A DNA stretch of 64,000 nt from Salinigranum salinum (GTDB lineage: Archaea > Halobacteriota > Halobacteria > Halobacteriales > Haloferacaceae), in contig NZ_VTOJ01000002.1 in assembly GCF_009176545.1 (NCBI RefSeq), positions 186,001 to 250,000 of the forward strand, written 5' to 3'. Of this stretch, positions 52,459 through 61,640 are shown piece after piece (the stretch's first letter is position 1; every line of letters begins with the position of its first letter). A program made the translations under genes and the position numbers. The notes under the pieces are model-generated. The model did not search any database. It was not told where the DNA came from and saw nothing but the letters and a program-made list of their open reading frames with translations.

Positions 52459-53262
52459 ATGCGCGTCACCTTCCTCGGGACCGGCAGCGCGATGCCGACG
52501 CCGGATCGGGTCCAGACCGGCATCCTCGTCGAGTCCGACGCGGCGGTCGACGGCGGCGGCGGTGACGGCAGTGACGGCAGTGACGACGGTGGCGGCGACG
52601 CCGCTGGTCGCCCGCGCCGACTCCTCCTCGACTGCGGGAGCGGCGTCCTCACCCGGCTCTCGGCAACGGACGCGGGCTACGAGTCCGTCTCGACCGTCCT
52701 CCTGACGCACCACCACCTCGACCACGTCGCCGACCTGCTCCCCCTGTTGAAGGCGCGGTGGCTCGCGGGCGAGGAGTTCCTGGAAGTGGTCGGTCCCGTC
52801 GGGACGAAGGCGCTCGTCGACGGGCTGCTCGACGTCCACGACTATCTCCGAGAGCGCATCGACCTCCGGATCCGCGAGGTCGGGGCCGAGTCGTTCGAGG
52901 TGGCGGGGTTCGAGGTCGAGGGGTACGAGACCCGCCACTCGATGATGTGCCTCGCCTACCGCTTCGGCGACGAGTTCGTCTTCAGCGGCGACAGCGAGGC
53001 CTTCCGGGGACTGGCGAACTTCGCCGCGGGCGCGAGCGTGCTCGCCCACGACTGTTCGTTCCCCGACGAGGTCGACGTCTCGAACCATCCGACGCCGACA
53101 CAGCTGGGCGAGGCGCTGTCGGGAACCGACGTCGGCCGGGTCTACCTCACACATCTCTACCCGCACACGCGCGGCAAGCACTCGGAGATGCTGCGGAGCG
53201 TACGGAAGGGGTTCGCGGGCGACGTCCGAATGGCGAAAGACGGCCTGCGGGTCGACATCTGA
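52459..53262 (+). CDS. MBL-fold hydrolase, ribonuclease Z-like
   Basis: The 267-residue protein has MRVTFLGTGSAMPTPDRVQT, the metal motif TVLLTHHHLDHVADL (HxHxDH), FSGDSEAF, LAHDCSFPD and THLYPHTRGKHSEML, as in the tRNase Z/ElaC group. It lacks the long exosite arm. A Gly/Asp/Ser-rich insert of about 22 residues (near residue 32, from GGGGDGSDGSDDGGGDAAG) separates strand 2 from LLLDCGSG. RNA processing is possible but unproven. ATG 52459 is chosen to begin at the first strand. Confidence 0.85.
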   Translation: MRVTFLGTGSAMPTPDRVQTGILVESDAAVDGGGGDGSDGSDDGGGDAAGRPRRLLLDCGSGVLTRLSATDAGYESVSTVLLTHHHLDHVADLLPLLKARWLAGEEFLEVVGPVGTKALVDGLLDVHDYLRERIDLRIREVGAESFEVAGFEVEGYETRHSMMCLAYRFGDEFVFSGDSEAFRGLANFAAGASVLAHDCSFPDEVDVSNHPTPTQLGEALSGTDVGRVYLTHLYPHTRGKHSEMLRSVRKGFAGDVRMAKDGLRVDI

Positions 53263-53316
53263 GCCGGGCCGTCGTCGCGGACGCGAGACGCCGGTCTGAC
53301 GCGAGGGCGGGTCGGC

Positions 53317-54066
53317 TTACCCGGTCTCGCCACCGTCGACCCGCGTGCCGACGTCCCGGCCCACGAGGAACGACTCCAGTTCGGCCGGTCCGAAGACGAA
53401 CGCTGGCGCGCCGAGTTCCAAGAGGGATCGGACCTTCGCGGCCATCCCGCCGGTGACGTCCGTCGCCGCCGAGCCGCCGAGGACGCTCTCGACGTCGGCG
53501 AACGACTCGATCCGGGGGATCACCTCGCCCGCCTCGTCCAGCACGCCGGGGACGGTCGAGCACATCCCGACGCGGTCGGCGTCGAGCCCCCGCGCGAGCG
53601 ACGTCACGAGTTCGTCGCCGGAGACGACCGTCGTTCCCGCGCCGGCGTGCGCGACGAGGTCGCCGTGGAGCACGGGGACGAACCCTTCTCCGAGGAGCGT
53701 CTCGACCGACGCGAAGGGAAACGACAGCGCGCCCGCGTCGTCGCGTGCACAGAGCGACAGCGGGTGGACCGGTACGGCGGGGACGCTCCGGGCGAGCAGA
53801 GCGTCGACGACCCGACGGTTGAGCTGCGTCATGGCGCCGTGGACGTCGGCGACGGCTTCGGGGTCGTGCGTCCCCTCGGTGGTCGACACGCCGTGGTTCG
53901 CGGCGTGGTAGTGGCCGAACGAGCCGCCGCCGTGGACGACCACGAGGTCCGCGACGGCGGCGTCGACGATGGCATCGGCCGTCCCCGCGAGGGCGGCCTC
54001 GTCGACGCTCTCGGGCTCGTCCTTCTCCGTGACGACGCTCCCGCCGAGTTTGAGGACGGTCGTCAT
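53317..54066 (-). CDS. ipk: Isopentenyl phosphate kinase
   Basis: This enzyme makes isopentenyl diphosphate from isopentenyl phosphate in the archaeal mevalonate route. The 249-residue amino-acid-kinase-fold protein has TTVLKLGGSVVTEKDEPESV, VVVHGGGSFGHYHAANHGVS with the active-site histidine, FVPVLHGDLV, VVSGDELVTSLARGLDADRV and TDVTGGMAAKVRSLLEL. ATG 54066 overlaps the end of mevalonate kinase by four bases, so the two pathway steps are co-translated. Confidence 0.92.
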   Translation of the reverse strand: MTTVLKLGGSVVTEKDEPESVDEAALAGTADAIVDAAVADLVVVHGGGSFGHYHAANHGVSTTEGTHDPEAVADVHGAMTQLNRRVVDALLARSVPAVPVHPLSLCARDDAGALSFPFASVETLLGEGFVPVLHGDLVAHAGAGTTVVSGDELVTSLARGLDADRVGMCSTVPGVLDEAGEVIPRIESFADVESVLGGSAATDVTGGMAAKVRSLLELGAPAFVFGPAELESFLVGRDVGTRVDGGETG

Positions 54067-55124
54067 CGACTGCTCTCGCTCTCGTCCCCGCGGTCGGCCG
54101 TGTCCCCGGATCCGGTCTCGACGCGCACGCCGTCTGTCGCGAGTTCGGCCCGGAAGGCGTCCTCGCAGTCGGGGGTGAAGCGCAGCGCCGTCCGGGATTC
54201 CGGCGTCGGGTCCAGGGCGACGATACAGCCGCCGCCGCCCGCACCCGTGAGCTTCGCGCCGTGTGCGCCAGCGTCGCGGGCGGCCCACACCATCGCGTCC
54301 AGCGAGCGCGAGGAGACACCGAGCGCCTCGAGGAGGCCGTGGTCGAAGTTCATGAGTCGGCCGAGTTCGCCGAGGAGCGTCTCGGAGGGCGGCGCGTCGG
54401 GGTCGGCCTCGCGGAGGAGCGTCGCGCCACACCGCACGATGTCGCCGATGGTCGCGACCGTGTCGGCGGCGAAGCCGTACTCCTCTCTGAGCCGACGGAC
54501 GCCGGCGACGAGCTCGCCCGTGTCGCCCGCGCCGCCGTCGAAGCCGACGACGAACGGGAGCGAGGGGGTGTCGATGGTCCGGCAGTCGTCGCCCTCGACG
54601 CGGACGGCTCCGCCCATCGTCGAGCAGAACGTGTCGGCGCGGGAGGCCTGTCCGTCCTGTACCTCGTGCTCCGCACGGAAGGCGCGGTCAGCCAGCTCTT
54701 CGGGAGGGAGGGGTCGACCGAGTTCGCGCGTCGCGGCGTCGATACCGGCGACGACGACCGCAGCCGACGACCCCAGCCCCGCCCCCAGCGGGATGTCGCT
54801 CTCGACCACGATGTCGAAGCCGGCGTCGGGCGCGTCGGCGGCGTCGCGCGCCTGGTCGACCGCGGCGTCGACGTAGCCCATCGCGGCCTCCACGAGCGGC
54901 CGCGGAACGTCGACGTCCGGTCGGTCGTCTGTCGTGCCCGTGTACTCGACGGTGAACCCGTCCAGGCTCAGGTCCCGTGCCTGGACGCGTACGTGGTCGT
55001 CGGCTCGCTCCTCGACGTCGACCCGTGCCCGGCGTTCGATCGCACAGGGCACCGCCGGTTCGCCGTAGACGACGGCGTGCTCCCCGAACAGGTACACCTT
55101 GCCCGGGGCGCTCGAAACGGTCAT
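54063..55124 (-). CDS. mvk: Mevalonate kinase
   Basis: Mevalonate kinase is a GHMP kinase that phosphorylates mevalonate for isoprenoid membrane lipids. The 353-residue protein has SAPGKVYLFGEHAVVYGEPA, the phosphate loop DIPLGAGLGSSAAVVVA, RAEHEVQDGQASRADTFCST and GAHGAKLTGAGGGGCIVALD. It leads an operon with isopentenyl phosphate kinase. Acidic residues enrich the C-terminus. Confidence 0.95.
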   Translation of the reverse strand: MTVSSAPGKVYLFGEHAVVYGEPAVPCAIERRARVDVEERADDHVRVQARDLSLDGFTVEYTGTTDDRPDVDVPRPLVEAAMGYVDAAVDQARDAADAPDAGFDIVVESDIPLGAGLGSSAAVVVAGIDAATRELGRPLPPEELADRAFRAEHEVQDGQASRADTFCSTMGGAVRVEGDDCRTIDTPSLPFVVGFDGGAGDTGELVAGVRRLREEYGFAADTVATIGDIVRCGATLLREADPDAPPSETLLGELGRLMNFDHGLLEALGVSSRSLDAMVWAARDAGAHGAKLTGAGGGGCIVALDPTPESRTALRFTPDCEDAFRAELATDGVRVETGSGDTADRGDESESSR

Positions 55125-55178
55125 ACGCCGGCATCGCGGGCGGCGTACAAAAAGAGTGTCCGATGTCTCCGCCCGCAG

Positions 55179-55904
55179 TCACGCTCGCGCGACGGGTTCG
55201 GGCGGGTGGAACGTCGCCACCGCGTGCGACGCGACGAACTGGGCGTACACGTGCGGGTCGAGGCCGAGGTCGCGGAGGACCGCGGCGTACCGGCCCCGAC
55301 CGCGGGCGAGTTCGACGCCCGCACCCGTACGCGCGACACGAACTTCGGCGTCGACGTCGGTCGGCACGCGGACGAGTCGATCGTCGCGGTACGCGAAGGC
55401 GGTGAGACGCTGGCGAACGCGACGGGCGCTGGCGTCGCCGACGTCGACCGACAGCGCCACGTCCGGGCTGCCGTCGGCGTCGACCGACACCGCGAACGTG
55501 CGCGGGGTGGCCTCGATCTCGACGTCGGTGACGGACTTGGGGAACCCCCACACCTCGTCGCCCAGCGCGCGAGCGGGCTCCGTCGTGACGGGGAGGTCGA
55601 CGACGTAGCCACCGAGCCCCGCGAGCGACGTGGGGAGCCCGCCGACGCCGTCGCTGGCGACGGGGACGACGACCGCCATCTCGGGGTAGGGCTCGAGCGA
55701 GCCGACCGAGTGGTAGTCGATGCCGACGACCGCGACCGCACCCCGGTTCGCGCCGGTCCGCAGCGGCGTCAGGTCCGGCGGGAGCGTCGCGCGAAGCGGT
55801 CCCCAGTCGGCCGCGAAGACGCAGCCACCCATGCGAGCACGGCAGAGGAGCGGCAACGTGACGTCGTGACCGGTCGAGAGTCGGTGCTCGGCGTCCGTCC
55901 CCAT
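55179..55904 (-). CDS. Acetoacetate decarboxylase-like protein
   Basis: The 241-residue protein resembles the ADC family (PF06314). The conserved segment EPARALGDEVWGFPKSVTDV includes the lysine that in true enzymes forms a Schiff base. Upstream are GAVAVVGIDYHSVGSLEPYP and EMAVVVPVASDGVGGLPTSL. It begins near residue 18 with PLLCRARMGGCVFAADWGPL. Whether it decarboxylates acetoacetate is not shown; many family members have other substrates. It sits 54 bases upstream of mvk on the same strand. Confidence 0.75.
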   Translation of the reverse strand: MGTDAEHRLSTGHDVTLPLLCRARMGGCVFAADWGPLRATLPPDLTPLRTGANRGAVAVVGIDYHSVGSLEPYPEMAVVVPVASDGVGGLPTSLAGLGGYVVDLPVTTEPARALGDEVWGFPKSVTDVEIEATPRTFAVSVDADGSPDVALSVDVGDASARRVRQRLTAFAYRDDRLVRVPTDVDAEVRVARTGAGVELARGRGRYAAVLRDLGLDPHVYAQFVASHAVATFHPPEPVARA

Positions 55905-55908
55905 CCGT

Positions 55909-56238
55909 TCAGTGCTCGGCTTCCTCTCCCTCGTGCTCCGTGAGGTCGTCCAGTTCGGCGATCTCGAGTTCGGCGTCGCCGCCGCGGAGCTTCCGGATCG
56001 CGAACGCGAGGACGGCGAGGAGGATCAGGCCGACGACCAGACCGGCGGGGCCGACGCCACCCGACGAGTCGGCGGCGGACTCGTCCGCGTCGTCGGTTCG
56101 TCCCTCGTCGCTCTCGACGTACTCTTCGAGTTCCTCGTACTCCTCGTCGCCGGAGCGGCCGATGGCGGGGGCGGTGTTCGTCGCGCTGAACTCCATACCG
56201 TCGTGGACGTGCAACTCGAACAGTGTGAACTTGTCCAT
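55909..56238 (-). CDS. Single-span membrane protein with acidic flanks
   Basis: The 109-residue product begins MDKFTLFELHVHDGMEFSAT, has an acidic middle (EEYEELEEYVESDEGRTDDA), one membrane helix (GPAGLVVGLILLAVLAFAIR) and an acidic cytoplasmic tail (GDAELEIAELDDLTEHEGEE). It ends four bases before the ADC-like gene start, so both are probably co-transcribed. Function unknown. Confidence 0.65.
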   Translation of the reverse strand: MDKFTLFELHVHDGMEFSATNTAPAIGRSGDEEYEELEEYVESDEGRTDDADESAADSSGGVGPAGLVVGLILLAVLAFAIRKLRGGDAELEIAELDDLTEHEGEEAEH

Positions 56239-56340
56239 GCCGAATAGACGACGAGGAGCGGCATCAACGTTGTGACGACTTCGGCCGACCAGCGCGGACG
56301 AGAGCAACGCTTATTCCGGCTCCGTCCCGCGGTGACGCGC

Positions 56341-57411
56341 ATGGACGACGCAGCACGAACGTTCCTCGACGATCTGTTGAGTACGCACAGCCCGTCGGGG
56401 TTCGAGAGCCGTGGACAGCGGGTGTGGCTCGACGCCGTCACCCCGGTGGCCGACAGCGTGTGGACGGACGCGTACGGTAACGCCGTCGCGGCCGTCGAGG
56501 GGACCGGGGACGGGCCACGGCTCGCGTTCACCGGCCACGTCGACGAGATCGGCTTCATCGTCCGCGACGTCACGGACGACGGCTTCCTCCGGATCGGCCC
56601 CATCGGCGGCGCGGACCGGACCGTCTCGAAGGGCCAGCACGTGACGGTCCACGCCGACGGCGGGGATCGGACCGTCCCGGGCGTCGTCGGACAGGCAGCG
56701 ATCCACCTCCGCGACCAGGGGTCGGAGGAGTACGAGGACCTCGAGGCCCAGTTCGTCGACGTGGGCGCAGACGGGGAGGCAGAAGCTCGGTCGCTTGTCG
56801 AGGTGGGCGACCCCGTGACGTTCTCGAGCGGGGTGCGAGACCTCCACGGCACGCGGCTGGCCGGTCGTGGCATCGACAACCGCGTCGGGGTCTGGGTCGC
56901 CGCCGAGGCGCTCCGTCGGGTCGCCGAATCGCCCGTCGAGGCGACGGTGTACGCCGTCTCGACGGTCCAGGAGGAGGTCGGTCTGCAGGGGGCGCGGATG
57001 GTGGGCTACGACCTCGACCCGGACGCCGTCGTGGCGCTCGATGTGACCCACGCGACGGACACGCCGGCCGTCTCGGGACAGCACGAGGGCCCCGTCGCGC
57101 TCGGCGGTGGCCCGGTGATCTCTCGCGGGAGCACCAACCACCCGGTGCTCGTCGACCTGTTGCGCGAGACGGCCGCGGCCACGGGAGTCGACGTCCAGCT
57201 GCAGGCGACCGGGAGCAGGACCGGGACCGACGCGGACGCGTTCTACACGTCGCGCGCGGGCGTCCCGTCGGTGAACGTGGGCATCCCGAACCGGTACATG
57301 CACACGCCCGTCGAGGTGGTCGACACCGACGACCTCGACGCGGCGGTAACGCTCCTCATCGAGGTGGCGGCCGCCGTCGGCACGGACGACGACTTCGCAG
57401 TCGAGCTCTGA
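56341..57411 (+). CDS. M42-family aminopeptidase/glutamyl-aminopeptidase-like
   Basis: The 356-residue protein has the M42 layout: LLSTHSPSGFESRGQRVWLD, the first metal motif FTGHVDEIGFI (His-x-Asp), the central Asp in AGRGIDNRVGVWVAAEALRR, catalytic VQEEVGLQGARMV, VALDVTHATDTPA and the last metal histidine in PNRYMHTPVEVVDTDDL. These tetrahedral enzymes trim peptides in the cytoplasm. ATG 56341 is preferred over 56272, which would add 23 odd residues. Confidence 0.92.
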   Translation: MDDAARTFLDDLLSTHSPSGFESRGQRVWLDAVTPVADSVWTDAYGNAVAAVEGTGDGPRLAFTGHVDEIGFIVRDVTDDGFLRIGPIGGADRTVSKGQHVTVHADGGDRTVPGVVGQAAIHLRDQGSEEYEDLEAQFVDVGADGEAEARSLVEVGDPVTFSSGVRDLHGTRLAGRGIDNRVGVWVAAEALRRVAESPVEATVYAVSTVQEEVGLQGARMVGYDLDPDAVVALDVTHATDTPAVSGQHEGPVALGGGPVISRGSTNHPVLVDLLRETAAATGVDVQLQATGSRTGTDADAFYTSRAGVPSVNVGIPNRYMHTPVEVVDTDDLDAAVTLLIEVAAAVGTDDDFAVEL

Positions 57412-57487
57412 CCGGCGCGTCGACCGACAGCGCAGGCCAGGGAGTCGGTTTTACGGTCGACCGTGGAGTGGTTCCACGGACTCGTCG

Positions 57488-57733
57488 TTATCCGGCTCGT
57501 CGACTGGTTCTGGCGTCGGTGGCGAAGCCGAGCCAGACGCCGAGCCCGCAGGCGACGAGCAGCAAGTACGGAGGGAGCAGCACGAAACTCAAAATCGAGA
57601 GTTCGAGCGGCGACATCACCTCGTACCAGAGACAGGCACCGAACACCGAACAGGCGAGTAGCACGGCAGCGATCGATCCGAAATTGAACGCACGCACGGA
57701 CAGTGGTCCGGGTCGTAGTCGGACAGTCCCCAT
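57488..57733 (-). CDS. Small two-helix membrane protein (81 aa)
   Basis: Two hydrophobic segments (AFNFGSIAAVLLACSVFGAC and LELSILSFVLLPPYLLLVAC) lie between a basic N-terminus and a basic C-terminus (TDARTSRRAG). The two termini should be cytoplasmic. I do not recognise the family. It starts at ATG 57733. Confidence 0.6.
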   Translation of the reverse strand: MGTVRLRPGPLSVRAFNFGSIAAVLLACSVFGACLWYEVMSPLELSILSFVLLPPYLLLVACGLGVWLGFATDARTSRRAG

Positions 57734-57940
57734 TGTCGTCCGTCCCCGCGAGGAGTGAAGACAAGTAGCTCACCCTCTGGCTCTCAAAGGCGATACTGTA
57801 ACGCTCCGTGCCGTCGGCCGACGACGCTCGGTGGTCGGCTCTCGTCGGCGACCGTCGCGTGTGGCTCGACGGCGACGAGCGGACGAACGGCGGGAGCCGA
57901 GAGAGCCACACCTTTGAGCACCACCGACGAATCGCAGTCC

Positions 57941-58297
57941 ATGCGGTGGCTCCAGAGCGGGCTCCGGCGCGACATCTGCGTCATCGTCGCCGGCCTCGAC
58001 GACCCGACCGGCCAGCAGGCGAAGGCGGCGCTCGAGCGACATTACGACGACCGGGTTCGGCCGAAGACGTTCCACGGCGCGCTCGAAGCGCTCGTCGATA
58101 GCGGCTTCCTCTCGCGGACGCAGGACGGCCTCGCCGACCGCTACGCGCTGACCGACGCGGGGCGGCGACGGCTCCTCGACCACCACGCGTGGGTCGAGTC
58201 GACGCTCCACGGCGACGGCGGGGACGAGAACGAGCCCCGGGCCGACCACGGCGACGAGAAGGACGGTGATGTCGGACACGACGTCGAGACGACGTAG
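57941..58297 (+). CDS. PadR-like winged-helix regulator
   Basis: The 118-residue protein has the winged HTH of the PadR type: RWLQSGLRRDICVIVAGLDD, AKAALERHYDDRVRPKTFHG and the wing FLSRTQDGLADRYALTDAGR. A 30-residue acidic tail follows. ATG 57941 is used; a TTG at 57914 would add LSTTDESQS, which may in fact be conserved. It lies 168 bases upstream of uL11 and probably regulates an unlinked gene. Confidence 0.75.
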   Translation: MRWLQSGLRRDICVIVAGLDDPTGQQAKAALERHYDDRVRPKTFHGALEALVDSGFLSRTQDGLADRYALTDAGRRRLLDHHAWVESTLHGDGGDENEPRADHGDEKDGDVGHDVETT

Positions 58298-58464
58298 CCG
58301 GGCGGCGCGTCGCGCCGAGGGGCGGCGTTCCGTGGGCGTGGCAGGACCCGGTCGGCGAACGGATCGGTGACCGCCCCGACAGGGTGCAGAACGCCGTGTT
58401 TCGGCCTCACACGGGGCCGACGGGAAAGAAAACCGTTAAAGGTCGCTGGAGGGTCCAAACAGAC

Positions 58465-58953
58465 ATGGCCGGAACTATCGAAGTGCTCGTGCCCGGCGGC
58501 GAGGCCAACCCTGGCCCACCGCTCGGTCCCGAGCTCGGACCGACGCCCGTCAACGTCCAGGACGTCGTGAGCCAGATCAACGAAGAGACCGCCGCGTTCG
58601 ACGGCATGGAGGTCCCCGTCACCGTCGAGTACGACGACGACGGCTCGTTCACGATCGAAGTCGGCGTGCCGCCGACGGCGGCACTCATCAAGGACGAGGC
58701 CGGCTTCGACACGGGCTCCGGCGAGCCCCAGAAGGAGTTCGTCGCCGACCTCTCCGTCGACCAGGTGAAGAAGATCGCGAAGCAGAAGCAGTCGGACCTG
58801 CTCTCGTACGACCTGAAGAACGCCGCGAAGGAGGTCGTCGGTACCTGTACCTCCCTGGGTGTCACCATCGAGGGGAACGACCCCCGCGAGTTCAAAGAGC
58901 GGCTCGACAGCGGCGAGTACGACGAGATGTTCGCCGAGGAAGCGACGGCGTAA
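58465..58953 (+). CDS. rpl11: 50S ribosomal protein uL11
   Basis: uL11 forms the GTPase-associated stalk base together with uL10. The 162-residue protein has EVLVPGGEANPGPPLGPELG, FTIEVGVPPTAALIKDEAGF and DQVKKIAKQKQSDLLSYDLK, then NAAKEVVGTCTSLGVTIEG. A TATA-like CCGTTAAAG (58433-58441) lies about 27 bases before the ATG. The partner genes uL1, uL10 and P1 begin 2.8 kb further on. Confidence 0.96.
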   Translation: MAGTIEVLVPGGEANPGPPLGPELGPTPVNVQDVVSQINEETAAFDGMEVPVTVEYDDDGSFTIEVGVPPTAALIKDEAGFDTGSGEPQKEFVADLSVDQVKKIAKQKQSDLLSYDLKNAAKEVVGTCTSLGVTIEGNDPREFKERLDSGEYDEMFAEEATA

Positions 58954-58965
58954 GCCGTCGATGAC

Positions 58966-59166
58966 GAGGCGAACGCTCGGAGACGAGTGACACGATTCTC
59001 CGGTGTGTTCGTCGCCGAAGCGGAAGCGTAGGCGACGGACGCTCGAAAACGATCGCGGCGAGTTTTCGGTGTGTTCGTCGAGAACCCAGTGGCGTGGGCC
59101 GTCGGTGGCAGGACGGACGCTCGAAGGTGAGCGACGCGAGTGTGGGTGCGTCCGTCGAGCGAACCA
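58966..59166. repeat. Three degenerate direct repeats of about 55 bases after uL11
   Basis: Three related blocks start near 58966, 59034 and 59112. Two share GACGGACGCTCGAA at 59034-59047 and 59112-59125. CGGTGTGTTCGTCG occurs at 59001-59014 and 59067-59080, with a weaker third match near 59139-59160. They fill the first half of a 417-base gap (58954-59370) in which I find no gene. Confidence 0.6.
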
Positions 59167-59370
59167 CGGGGATGGCGTCGACCGTCCGAGGGGCCGACCA
59201 GCGGCTGGGGCGGTTCGCGGCCACGAACTGCCTCCCTGCGACGTACGACACTCGTCGGTCGGAACGCCGGGTCGATCCGTCTCGAGAGCGACGACCACCC
59301 GATACGGCCGGTTCCCAGCCACTGAGAAGTAGTGAGAGTATTGAACAGTTCAGGCGAGATACATAGTGGT

Positions 59371-59901
59371 ATGACGACAGAGCCGTTCGGACAGTGGAAG
59401 GGGACAGAGATGAACGAGAGCGACGTCGACGAACTGCTGAACTCGGCCGGGTGGGGCGTACTCTCGCTCGCCAGGGACGGCGAACCGTACAGCGTTCCAA
59501 TCTCGTTCGGATACGACGGCGAGCGCGTCTTCTTCGCGTTCGTCAGGGCCAGCCCGCCGAACACGAAGTTCGACTTCATCGAGGATGGGGCGATGGCGCG
59601 TCTGCTCGTGACGGACGTCAGGGACACGTACGACTGGCAGTCGGTCGCCGTGACGGGTCCCGTCCGCGCAGTCAGGCGACGCGAGGACCTCGGTGGCGAG
59701 GACCTAGTGTCGGAGATCGACGACAGGCCCGACCGACAGACGGAGCGCGGTCGCGACTGGGCAGTGTTACTGGACGCGCTCGACGAGAACGAGTGGTTCT
59801 CCTCGGAGTACGAGCGCGCCGCACCCGTATCGGAACTCCAGGGCTGGTGGCTCGACCCCGACGAGATCCGCGGCGTCGAGGTCCGGACCGACGCCGAGTG
59901 A
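59371..59901 (+). CDS. Pyridoxamine 5'-phosphate oxidase-like flavin-binding protein
   Basis: The 176-residue protein has the split-barrel FMN/F420-binding fold: AGWGVLSLARDGEPYSVPIS, FGYDGERVFFAFVRASPPNT, then KFDFIEDGAMARLLVTDV and SVAVTGPVRAVRRREDLGGE. Haloarchaeal members often bind FMN or other cofactors and serve as small-molecule oxidoreductases. Substrate is unknown. ATG 59371 is chosen because it follows an A/T-rich stretch and avoids 13 odd residues. Confidence 0.8.
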   Translation: MTTEPFGQWKGTEMNESDVDELLNSAGWGVLSLARDGEPYSVPISFGYDGERVFFAFVRASPPNTKFDFIEDGAMARLLVTDVRDTYDWQSVAVTGPVRAVRRREDLGGEDLVSEIDDRPDRQTERGRDWAVLLDALDENEWFSSEYERAAPVSELQGWWLDPDEIRGVEVRTDAE

Positions 59902-60020
59902 CCGCTCCGTAGCCGACGCTCGCGTGAGACCGGCTCGGGCTCGCTGGTCGAACGGGTCGGTAAGAGGCGTCGCGGCGGCGGAGTCGAACGGAGCGCCTCC
60001 CGGCGGTCTCCGCTCGCTGG

Positions 60021-61415
60021 CTACGACTCGATGTCCCGAACGGCGGTTTCGGCCGCGATCTTGCCGTAGACGGCCGCGTTGGTCAGCCCGGTTCCACCCG
60101 GGTAGTTGTTGTAGAAGAGCCCACCAGTGCTGTTGCCGGCGGCGTACAGGCGGGGGATCGGCTCGTCGCGGGTGTCGAGCACCTCGGCGTCGGGGCTGAT
60201 CGCGACGCCGCCGAAGCCGAACGTCATCCCGCCGGTCACCGGGTAGCCGGTGTACGGCGGGTCGTCGAGAGGGAGCGCCCAGTTCGACTTCCGAGGATCG
60301 ATACCTGTCGTGCGGTTCCCGTCGAGCCGGTTCGGGTCGAACTCGCCGGGGTCACAGGCCGCGTTGAACGCCTCGATCGTCTCGACGGTCGCGTCGACGT
60401 TCTCGATGTCGAGCCGCTGTGCGAGCGAGCGGATCGAGTCGCCCGTGATGGGTCTGGACGGCCCCATGTGCGCGACCTCGTCGACGACCGTGCTGTCGAC
60501 GACGATGAACGCCTCGTGGTACGGCTGCTCGAAGATGCGCCGGCCGAACTTGGCGTACGTCTGTGCCCGGGAGTCCTCCCCCTCGTCGACGAACCGTTCG
60601 CCGTCGTGGTTGACGATGACGCCGTACTGGTAGCCGTCGATACGGGTGATGCCCCCCTCGACGTCGGGGGAGCCGGTGTCGATGATAGCCATGTGCGCGT
60701 CGCCCCACTCGCCGTCCGTCTTCGCACCGACGTCGACCGTCGCCTCGACCGCCTCGCCCGTGTTGTACCGGCTTCCCCGGACCTTCATGTTGCCGTACCC
60801 CGGGCCGTAGTAGCGCGTCCGCTTTTCGGTGCTGGAGCCGTAGTCGCCCGCGGCGAGGACGACCGCCTCGCCGGTGAAGCGGGTCAGTACACCGTCGACG
60901 CGGGCTTCCACGCCCGTGACGACGCCCGTGTCGTCTCGGACGATCTCGCGCGCCTCCGTCTTGTAGTGGATCGTCGCGTCCCTGTCGTCGAGGATCCCGA
61001 CGAGTTCGTCGACGAAGTCCTCGCCGTGGAGCCACACGCGGCCGGCCGTGTAGCCGGAGTGAGGCGCCTGGTACTCCCAGTCGATCCCGTGGCCGGTCAA
61101 CCACTCGAACGTCTCCGCCGAGCGGTTGGCGACGCGCTCGGCACGGTCCTCGTCGGCGCGGTAGTTGGTCACCTTCATGATGTCCAGATAAAAGTCCGAC
61201 GCGGAGTAGTCGTCGACGTCGAACTCGACGTCGAGGTCGATCTCCGCGGTCGGGATGCGGAACGATTCGGTGAACCGTGTGTGGCCGCCACGGTGTTTCT
61301 CCGGGGACTTCTCGAGGACGCAGACCGACTTCCCCAGCTCGGTGGCACGGAGCGCCGCCGCGAGCCCGGCCATCCCGCAACCGACGATCACGATGTCGTG
61401 TGTTTCTTCGTTCAT
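60021..61415 (-). CDS. FAD-dependent oxidoreductase (fumarate reductase flavoprotein/TcuA-like)
   Basis: The 464-residue protein begins with an FAD-binding motif (HDIVIVGCGMAGLAAALRAT) and has LEKSPEKHRGGHTRFTESFR, DYGSSTEKRTRYYGPGYG, and the closing motif LYAAGNSTGGLFYNNYPGGT followed by GLTNAAVYGKIAAE. This matches the succinate dehydrogenase/fumarate reductase flavoprotein superfamily, in particular the tricarballylate dehydrogenase (TcuA/CobZ) group. There is no linked iron-sulfur or membrane subunit, so it may use another electron acceptor. Substrate is unknown. Confidence 0.82.
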   Translation of the reverse strand: MNEETHDIVIVGCGMAGLAAALRATELGKSVCVLEKSPEKHRGGHTRFTESFRIPTAEIDLDVEFDVDDYSASDFYLDIMKVTNYRADEDRAERVANRSAETFEWLTGHGIDWEYQAPHSGYTAGRVWLHGEDFVDELVGILDDRDATIHYKTEAREIVRDDTGVVTGVEARVDGVLTRFTGEAVVLAAGDYGSSTEKRTRYYGPGYGNMKVRGSRYNTGEAVEATVDVGAKTDGEWGDAHMAIIDTGSPDVEGGITRIDGYQYGVIVNHDGERFVDEGEDSRAQTYAKFGRRIFEQPYHEAFIVVDSTVVDEVAHMGPSRPITGDSIRSLAQRLDIENVDATVETIEAFNAACDPGEFDPNRLDGNRTTGIDPRKSNWALPLDDPPYTGYPVTGGMTFGFGGVAISPDAEVLDTRDEPIPRLYAAGNSTGGLFYNNYPGGTGLTNAAVYGKIAAETAVRDIES

Positions 61416-61640
61416 GGTCGTGGTGGGTGCAGGAGTGAGTCACCCCCGTCCGCCGACGAAATCCGCCCTCGCCAGTTGGGAGTCTGACACTCGCGGGTGG
61501 GGTATCGTCGATCATCGATTATAAAGTATCGCTCGTCATCACCGACCCTGCCGAATATCGAATTGGATATCCGGGTGGCATTGAGACTGGCTATCACGCC
61601 CGAAACCCCCGAAATCGACGGTTTCGTGCGCTTCCGCTTC

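Noticed and set aside
53317..55124. Unusual split of a lipid operon
   Set aside because: Mevalonate kinase with isopentenyl phosphate kinase is the ordinary archaeal arrangement and fits the known alternative mevalonate pathway.
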